From Norana najaformis (taxonomy: Eukaryota; Annelida; Clitellata; Crassiclitellata; Hormogastridae), in contig OZ029916.1 of assembly GCA_964023275.1 (NCBI GenBank), positions 41,932,896 to 41,996,895 on the forward strand: DNA of 64,000 bases, read 5' to 3'. The notes beneath the pieces were generated by a model, which had not been told where the DNA came from, ran no database searches, and saw only the letters and a list, made by a program, of their open reading frames with translations. The position numbers were made by a program, and so were the translations under genes. Shown one piece after another: positions 22,701-32,000 of this stretch; within the stretch, counting starts at the first letter, position 1, and each line of letters starts with the position of its first letter.

Positions 22701-25700
22701 TCCCACACACACCCACCCACACCCACTCATACACACCCACGCACACCCACGCACACCCACTCACACGCTCGCTTGCTCAGTCAATGGCTCGATCACTCAT
22801 TCAATCACTCACCCACTCATTTTCGCACTCATTCACTCTTTCCTCGCTCACCCACCCACGCACCTGGCCAAACTTCGCCTTGAACTCGTAATTAGAATCC
22901 GTCACGAAGGTCAAGTAGTTGCGAGAGAGGGCATCAGACAGACCAGAAGGCTGGCTACCCTGAAAAAGAAAGTTTCAGTTCAGCTGTGAAAGACAGAGGT
23001 CCGACAGAGAAGGCTGAAGCAGAGAGGAAATCCAAAGCCAACTAATATCAGCCGAAAAACCATTATAACTAGTATCGAACATTAATCGTAACCGATCTAA
23101 GCCTGAAAACGATGAGCAACGGATAATGGTACACGTCGGCTAATGTAAATGCAATGGAATGTAAATACAATGCAAATGTAATGTAAGGTAATATGGATGC
23201 AGTGCAATGCAACGTAATGCAATTGCTATGCGATAAAAAAGCAAATTAAATGTAAATGATAACGCTAACGGAAATGTTAATATTTATATAATATTTATAT
23301 ATGAACCGTGGTCTATACAGTGCGGCATGGTGGTCTAACGGTAACGCGTTTGGTCAATGATCATGCGGTTGCGGGTTCGTCTCCGTGTAACAATCCTGGT
23401 TTGTTGTTTGCGCACACTGTGCCTCTGTCACCAAGCCGTATAACTTGGTACCGGCGTAAGCTGGGAAGTAAACGGCAAGTCCTGCGATGCGCTGGCCCAG
23501 TGTTCATAACCTTGGGATTCGTCCATTGCCGAGTCAAGGGCCAAGAAAGGGAGATGAGCCCCTCCCATACGTCTCGCTTGTGGGATATGGGATACTTCAC
23601 GTTTTGGATTTATATATGAATGCTGTGTTTACGATTGCGGAGTTAGTGTGTGCCATTGTCGGCCAAGGGATTTCACCGAGGCAGCTACCAGTGCGAGTGT
23701 CAGCCAGGCTTCTACCCTTCAAACGCCACCCACTTCGTCGGATCCTTCTTTGAACCGGGGTATGTGCGCAAGACGGACGAGCACGGCGACCTAACGGCTG
23801 CAGGCTTCAGATGCCTGCCCTGCCGAACCGACTGCGAGGTATGCCGCGAAAGTTCGCCCTGCCTGGTTGAGTATGACATTCTCATTCGCGGCATTCCGAT
23901 GGGCATCGAAAGTCTGTGTATCACCATCGGAATTGCGCTCACTGTCGCCATAATCAGACTACGAAAAACGAAGGTATACTCATAATCCATTACAACTAAA
24001 ATGCGATACAACTGAAATTACAGTCCATTGTATACCCTGGCTAATTCCATCCTAATCGTCCTATCGTATCTCATCCCAATACAATGAATTCCACTCATTC
24101 TACCTTAGTCTATCCCATCCTATTCTGTCCTATCCTATCCTATCTCATCCCATTCTGTTCTTTCCTATCCCATCCTATTCTGTCCTTTCCTAACCCATCC
24201 TATTCTGTCCTTTCCTATCCCATCCTATTCTGTCCTTACCTATCCCATCCTACTAGTTAGGGCACTCAGCTAGTGACGCGGAGAGTACGGGTTCGAAGGT
24301 TACTGTGTAGGGGCCTTGAGCAAGTCCTTCGCTTACAATATTTCAGCGCCATCTATTGATGCTTAGCCATTAGATAGTGGCACGAAATGAATTCAAAAAT
24401 AATAATAATAATAATCCCATCCGATAGCATTCACACACTATCCTATCCCTCCAATCCTAACCTATCCCAGTTCAGGATATCCTATCCTATCGCGCATCGT
24501 TCAACAACAACCTTTCAACAACAACCTTAATGTCTGGATTGCTTTTTGGTATTTCAGGTCATGAAGGCCAGTTTCTGGTGTCTTTTGGAAATCATTACAG
24601 TCGGTTCTCTACTGCTACACGCCACGGTACATCAATTCTATATCATATATTTCAATTTTCATATTTTGCATCATGTTACTTTCAACTGACGATTTCTTCA
24701 TTAAAGTCATCAGCCTGGAACTGTGACTTTCCTTAACTAGCAAGCACAGTGAAGTTAAGCAACGTTGAGCGTGGTTAGTACTTGGACAGCTGATCGTCCA
24801 TTGAATAACATATCTTCTGAGCCTACTAAGCCTGCCATTCCTCCTGGGTCTGCATACGAGGTCCACGCACGTTGGAAGCTTCAAATGAGCCTGTTTATTG
24901 TCTTCCTACTTAAGCCGAAAGACCTATCAACCTGGAAACCATGAAACCACACTTTTTAAGGAAGCTAGATATAGAGGCATGTAAAGTAATGGGTTACCTT
25001 TACACTTTCTGCGTCATGCCTGTTCCAGATGATGCCTAAAGAAGTGCTATCAAATAATCCGTTACATTTACTATTACAAAAAATTAATACTGTATGCCCC
25101 TTTTGGTACATTGTATTAAGAAACTGTAGGATTAGGTATGGTTTACCTGCTCCCTGCAATAAGATGCTAAACATATGATGTGTTTATTTCAAAATTAAAT
25201 AAATTATATAGCACCTTTTAGAACAGACTGCACACCATAAAAAGGTGAACGTACCTAATTTATACATGGTCAGAGTGATCGATTGACTGATCGATTTGAT
25301 CTGATCAAGTTTTGATTGATTTTATTGAATGAATTTATTTGAGTTACTTGATTTACTTCATTTAATTCAAGTGATTAGATTTCATTTATTTGATTTTAAA
25401 ACATGGATTTGATTTGAGTGATTTGATTTAATTGATTTGACGTTGAAACATCATGATTTAATATGATCTGATAGGTCATAATACAGTACTTTGAACCGAC
25501 GGAGTTGAGCTGCCTCTTCATCCCGTGGCTGCGCGAAGTCGGTTTTGCCATAGTTTATGGTGCTTTGGTACTCAAAGTTTACAGGTTAGACTCCTCTAAT
25601 ATATCAAGAATTACGCTGCAATACATGTGGAATTCTACTGCAATAAATGAACAGTTATGCTACAGTACTCAGCTATAGTGAGTACACTGACATACACTTC

Positions 25701-25985
25701 GGTGTCGAGGAAGAGCGCTGGCCACCTGTCTTCATAGGCCGAGGCTGTGAAAGTGAAGTATTAACACTTCTTACCCATGGCTGCCACTCGGAGCTAGCTT
25801 AAGGGACTTCTTATCTTCCTCCTCCTCCTCCTCCTCCTTCTCCTCCTCCTCTTTCTCCTTCTCCTCCTTCTCCTTCTCCGTCTCCTTCTTCTTCTCCTCC
25901 TCTTTCTTATTCCTCTTCCACTTCCTCTTCTTCTCCTTCTCCACCACCACCACCACCACCTCCTCCTGTTCCTCCTCCTCCTGCT

Positions 25986-26027
<42 letters not shown>

Positions 26028-29000
26028 CCTCCTCTTACTCCTGCTCCTCCTCCTCCTCTTACTTCTTCTTCTTCTTCTTCAGTTGTGCATGTAATACGTC
26101 GCATTTCGTGTGAAAGACTTCTGTAAAAAAATAAAGAATTACGCCGCATTTCATGTGAAAGACTGGTGTGATAAAAGAAATCATACGTTTTCTATTAAGT
26201 GTGAAACACTCCTGTAAGAAATTGCACGAACTAATCGCACTGCAATGTACCGCATTGTATTTGGCATTGAATCAGGATGCACAGTGATGAGTCTTTGGCG
26301 TGACTGCTTGCTTTCAGAGTCCTGGCGGAATTTCAGTCTCGTAAGGCTCACCGTGTCCAAGTACGGGACAAGGACCTGTTCAAGTACCTCTGTTGCATCG
26401 TTGTCGTGGTTGTCGGTTACATGGCCGCCTGGACAGCGGTTACGATAGACCAAGGCAACGGGCGGACAACACTGCTTCAATACAGCTACACGAGCCAACA
26501 TCTCAAGTATGCCATGTGCCAGTCTACGTGGTGGGACTACGTCGTCGAAGTGGGTCAGTGCTGACACCTGTCGACCTTAGGCCCGCCGTTAAAACCTGAT
26601 GAAAACAGTTTGTTGTTATCGAGACCCTTATTTTGTTCTATGGAAGTGGCATTGTCGTGTTTGCGCTTCAGCCAAAATATCTTTCGTTTTGGAGTATAGT
26701 ACTAGAGGTGTATGAGTGTATATGTATTCATGTATCTAGGCTAATCTAATGTTTGAACTTCTCAAGCGCCATTATAATAATGCACAAGAAATCAATCAAT
26801 CGCACTCAAAACAGAATTGCGGTCAATTCCAAGGGTCAGTCCTATGAAACGGAGACAGACTAAAAATAAAAAGCACGCTGAAACAAAGACGCCTACAGAA
26901 AGACATCAAGAACACAGCAGAGCGAACAGATTGTGCAAATGCATTCCAGAACCGTGGAATAAATTTATATATGTATATATATATACTACATGTATATATC
27001 CAATGATTTGGCGGCACGATCGGTAGCACGCTTGGTCTGTAATCCAACGACTGCGAGTTCGAGCTTGTGGCTGAGACGACCCTGGGCAAATTGTTCGCGC
27101 ACACTTGTCTCTGTCACCAAGCGTTTGGTCCCGGCGCAGGAATTGAGCGTCTTCCCTACTTTCCACTAGGGACATGGGAGCTTTAGGCATTCTATGTATG
27201 CATGCATTCAAAGAACGTATCTCAGTATGCAATGTGTGTACGTATTCAACGTGTACGTATTCAATGTGTGTACGTATTCAATGTGTGTACGTATTCAATG
27301 TGTGTACGTATTCAATGTGTGTACGTATTCAATGTGTGTACGTATTCAATGTGTGTACGTATTCAATGTGTGTGCGTATTCAATGTGTGTACGTATTCAA
27401 TGTGTGTACGTATTCAATGTGTGTACGTATTTTATGTGTTCTTGTATTCAATGCGTGTATATATTCGTTGTGTGTTTTATTAAATAGTCCTATACTTTCG
27501 TGCTTAATGCCTGTACAGTATGTATTATATGTACGTGTAGGTGCGGAAGAAGTATTGATGTTGTTGTTATTGTGGTTGATATTGATAGGTGAGTTTCTCT
27601 TCATGGCGTTTAGTATCTACATCTGCTATCGCGCCAGATCCGCTCCGTCCAACTACGGCGAAGTGCGCCTCATAACACTGGCCATCTACAATGAAACTCT
27701 CGTCTCCGCCGCTTTCTACATCACCAGGTCAGCACTATACTCACACTCACCTAGGGCAGGTATGCAGAGAGGGGAAGAAGCAGGGAAGTTGAGAGGCAGG
27801 GAAGTTGAGAGGCAGGGAAGCTGAGGTTTCAGAGAGAGAGAAACAGGCAGGGATAGAAAGAGGCAAGAAGCAGGAGACACAGAGAGACAGTGAGGCAGAG
27901 ACAGAGAGAGTGAATGGGACAAGATTGAGGGAGCAAGAGGATGAAAAGTAGGCAGAGAGGTAATCAGAGAACAGTCGGAATCTCGAAATTTATAAGATAG
28001 GATTACGTTCTTTATACTTCAACCATGGTTATGAAGTGTTAGCGACTTCATTTTCTTAGCCTCGGCATATGAGGGCGTGTGTCCAGCCCTCCTTGCCGCG
28101 TGATCTTTCCACTGACAGTATATAGTCAGTGTACTCTTTATCGCTGAATTGGCTACCATGCATAAGTGAAGCCGAAATATCGAAACAAATTTCGGCATTA
28201 CGGGGATTTCAACACCCGACCTGACAACCCAGCTTGCTAGCAACTAGACTATCGTGCCCCCAATGTGATTGAACTGTTCGTTTAATTGATTATACGTCAG
28301 AAAATCAAAGACTGTGAGTCTTTTCTCGAGTTAACGCTGCGCTAAAATCGGGCGATTCTACGGTTCGAAGCTCGATCGATTGACAACATAGGAAGGTCGC
28401 CGACAACAGTCATGGAAAGCGATGCAATCTTACATTTTCTTACTGTATGCTAAATATTTTCAAACACTGAACTTCATTCTCATTCATCACTCCATCATTT
28501 GCACTGTCACTCCTTTCTCAACTCTTCACTTTGTCAAACTGTCACTCTCTCCAAACTGTAAATCTAGTCTCTTGCAGACACACATTCTAATTTGTCACCA
28601 AATCGTGATATCAAACTCGGTCAAGCTTGACCGTCAAACTTCTACCATGCAGCGCTGAAAACCTTTCCGCTTTACGCACACATCACCACCTAATAGTTGG
28701 CACCAGGAACTGAAAATGACGATTTTGCCTTGATGGTATTTGAAGATATAAATAATCTAACGAATTCTACAACGCCGTTATCATAATATTATCATAATAC
28801 ACGAAGCTTCAATCGATTTAATGAAATCATAGTCACAAATTATTGTCTGCTGAAGCCCGATCGAATTCGGATAGGTAAGAGAAACCGGTAGTCTGGCTTT
28901 GGTGGGTGGGCAACTTGGCATAGATGAGTCTTATGTTTCGACCTGAATGACATCTGAGAACTGACAGAAGAAGAAGGAAAGCAATCTCTTAAGTTAGCCG

Positions 29001-32000
29001 GAAGAGGTTAGCCGGGTTTGAAGCGTTAGGGACTTCTTTTGTCTTTGCCCAGAAATAAGAGAGCGGATGGCCACCCTCTTCCTCGCCGTCTGATCTTCCC
29101 ACTGACAGTGTACGGTCAGTGTACTCATTATAGCTAGGGATTAGCTAGGTGCGCAAGTGGAGTAGAAACAAATTTCTGCCATGGCGAGCAGTTGAACCCC
29201 GATATCTCGATTGACAGACCAGCACGCTAACCACTAGACTACCTCTGACTGAACGTAAAGAATATCTTGTTGCTGTGTTTTAGGCATTTCCTCCTTTTCG
29301 CCATTCATCCCGATTACTTGTTTCTGATGTACTTCATTCGATGCCAGTTAACCGTGACCATCACAATGATACTTATACTCGGACCAAAGGTGCGCACACT
29401 TACAGTTTTCATATTCATACGCAACAGTTATTATTATTTCTGCATTTATTAAGCGCCACTATCTAATGATTAATCATCAGTCGATGGCGCTGAGCAACTG
29501 CGAGTGAAGTCAACTGCTCCAAGTCGACACAGTGACCGTCTCAGGAGAGGCTCGAACCCGTGCTCTCCGCATTTCAAGCCGAGCGCTCTATCCAACCAGC
29601 TACCCTACCCCCAATACTCCTATCATCAGGCTGTTTCCTTGTCTTCTCGGATTTCCCTCTTGTATTTCGGCCGAACTCACCCTGGAATTTCGCACTTGTA
29701 CTGATTATGCTGATCACAGTCCCATCGACTGATGTCTTGAGCATTAAGCAGCGAAGAAATAGAAGTTATTAAATTAGATTAGATTCGTTTAGCATATGAG
29801 ATTCGTGCCCAGCCAGTTGCAAGTGTCATCAGGAGCCAACAGTCAGTCCTCCGCTAAAAGGTGTTTGCGTACAAACATCTACTATACAATGTGCACTGCA
29901 GTCTACGTTGTACAGTTGTACGAATGATCAGTGACTTGCCCACAATTGCCCAGGTTCTAGGCACAGCAACCCTGGGCCATTCGATATCTTCTTCTTCTTC
30001 TTTGCTTCTCCTCCGTCAGGCCACCGCCGACGATGAGTCCTCAACCTGTCGTCTCCACTGTTCTCTGTCGCTGATCTTGTCCCTTGCTTCTCTCATGCTT
30101 ATTTTCATTCCCTCCAGATCTTCTCTTATGTTGTCCATCCATGTCTTCTGTTGTCTTCCTCTGCTCCTCGTTACATAGTCATGTTGAGGTTTCTTGGTCT
30201 CTATGCCAGACGGTGACCAATCCTCTTCTGGCAGGGTAAGGAAGCCGGTGGGCCTTATTGACCTCTTGCGCCCTCAGGTGTCCTTCCAGCACCTGCCTAC
30301 TGCGTTAACCAGCTATTTTCAGGGTTCCCGGTAGGCCTGTTCACCTCGCGAAACGCCCAAGGTGGTCCTTCTGCCCAGGGCTTCCCCTGGACATTCACCA
30401 CTGATGGCATAGCCCCACCGGGCAATCCCCTACTTAGCTGTTCACCCCCCACCGCGGTGAGGTGCAGGTAGGACTTTGGGGGGGTTATCGGTTTAGTGTA
30501 AACCAGTCATCGAGGCAAGTTGAAGCTTGAAGGACAGACAGCGATTTAATTAAACCGTGGGATCCAGTTACTGCGAAAGAAAAAAGCAGTCGATGATGGT
30601 CAGGTCGCGCTTCGTCTCAATGCAAGGTGAGACAGCAGGTTGCGCTGACGGTGGACGGTATGTGGAGTAGGAGCTATGAGGGCAGTAAGAAGCTTGTAAT
30701 GAAGGGTTTGGTTACCGGGAGCAGTTAAGGAATTTTTGTTCTTTGTTACGGATATTATCATAGTGAACTTCCAAGGATAAAGCCTGAGGTAAAAATAAAC
30801 GAACAAGCAAATAAGTAATAAATAAATAAATAATGGCGCCACCGGGTCCGGCGCCCTTAAATGGTCATTGTCGTCTATGTTGTAATTTTTATTATTTAAT
30901 TAGCAACCTCTATAGCGCCAGCGTCTAACGCACAAGGCATTAACCGATGGCGAACCAAAATCAAGCTGTTACCAGGTAACTACCTAAAAAGCCAGTCCGC
31001 TGAGACAGAAAGACAGCCTATGGTGGATCACTCAGCTGTAAAAGGCAAGTCTTGTGCTGAGACCGAAATAACAAAGGAGAATTGAGCAGAACGAAAATAT
31101 GCTGGCACCTAATTCAAAAATTTAGACGTTGTGTCTGTCTGTTCGTTCTCTTGCAGATCTGGTACTCGCATCAGCCACCAGATGACAGCACGAATCGTAG
31201 TCGTGCGTTTTCTTCGTCGGACGCACAGGAGAACCTGGCCTCGCCGGCGGAGGTCGTTAAGCTGAACACGACCCTCAACCCGAACGGAGACGTCGAGATT
31301 GGCGAAATCAACCTGGCCGACATGAATCCCGAAGACATTAGGGTCAGCACCCTTTTTCTGTCATTTAACTCCGCCACTGCCTCTAGTAGGGTAGCGCCAG
31401 TCCCAAGCCTGGATAAAGTAGGAGGGTGACGTCAACGGCCTTTGATGCCATAGGATGTCGTTAAACACTCGAACTACCGTCATTGTATGGTAACACTGGG
31501 TTTATGTTGCACTGTTGCTTTCAGACAACTCGAGTATCCCATAGGATCCCAAAATATCTCTGATCTAATAGAACGGTTTCTATAGCGCCGTTATCATAAT
31601 GCACAAGAGATCAATCGCTGGTCGCTTCAAGGGAAACCGTAGTCATTGGAGAAGCCCGGTCGAAATCCGATAGATAAGGGAAACTAGAAATCAGACTACG
31701 GTGGTTAAGTAAGTTGAAACAGATGAGTCTTAAGTTTAAGCCAGAATGACATTAGAGAACTGAGAGAACACACAGAACCGGGCAGTGAATTCCACTGAGA
31801 ACGCCCAGGAGCATATTGTGAAAATACACATTGAAATTGCTCCAAGGAGTCCCTCAACCAATCAGAAGTCGTCATTTATGTGATGAATATTCACTGCGGT
31901 ATGAATATTCAAATGGCTTCTGATTGGTTGAAAATACACATTGAAATTGCTCCAAGGAGTCCTCTTGGAGCAATTTCAATGTGTATTTTCGTAATATGCC

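Noticed and set aside
22555..22865. CRISPR-like direct repeats (also considered at 27225 and 57519)
   Set aside because: Units are contiguous tandem repeats without unique spacers, in a eukaryotic genome; not CRISPR arrays.
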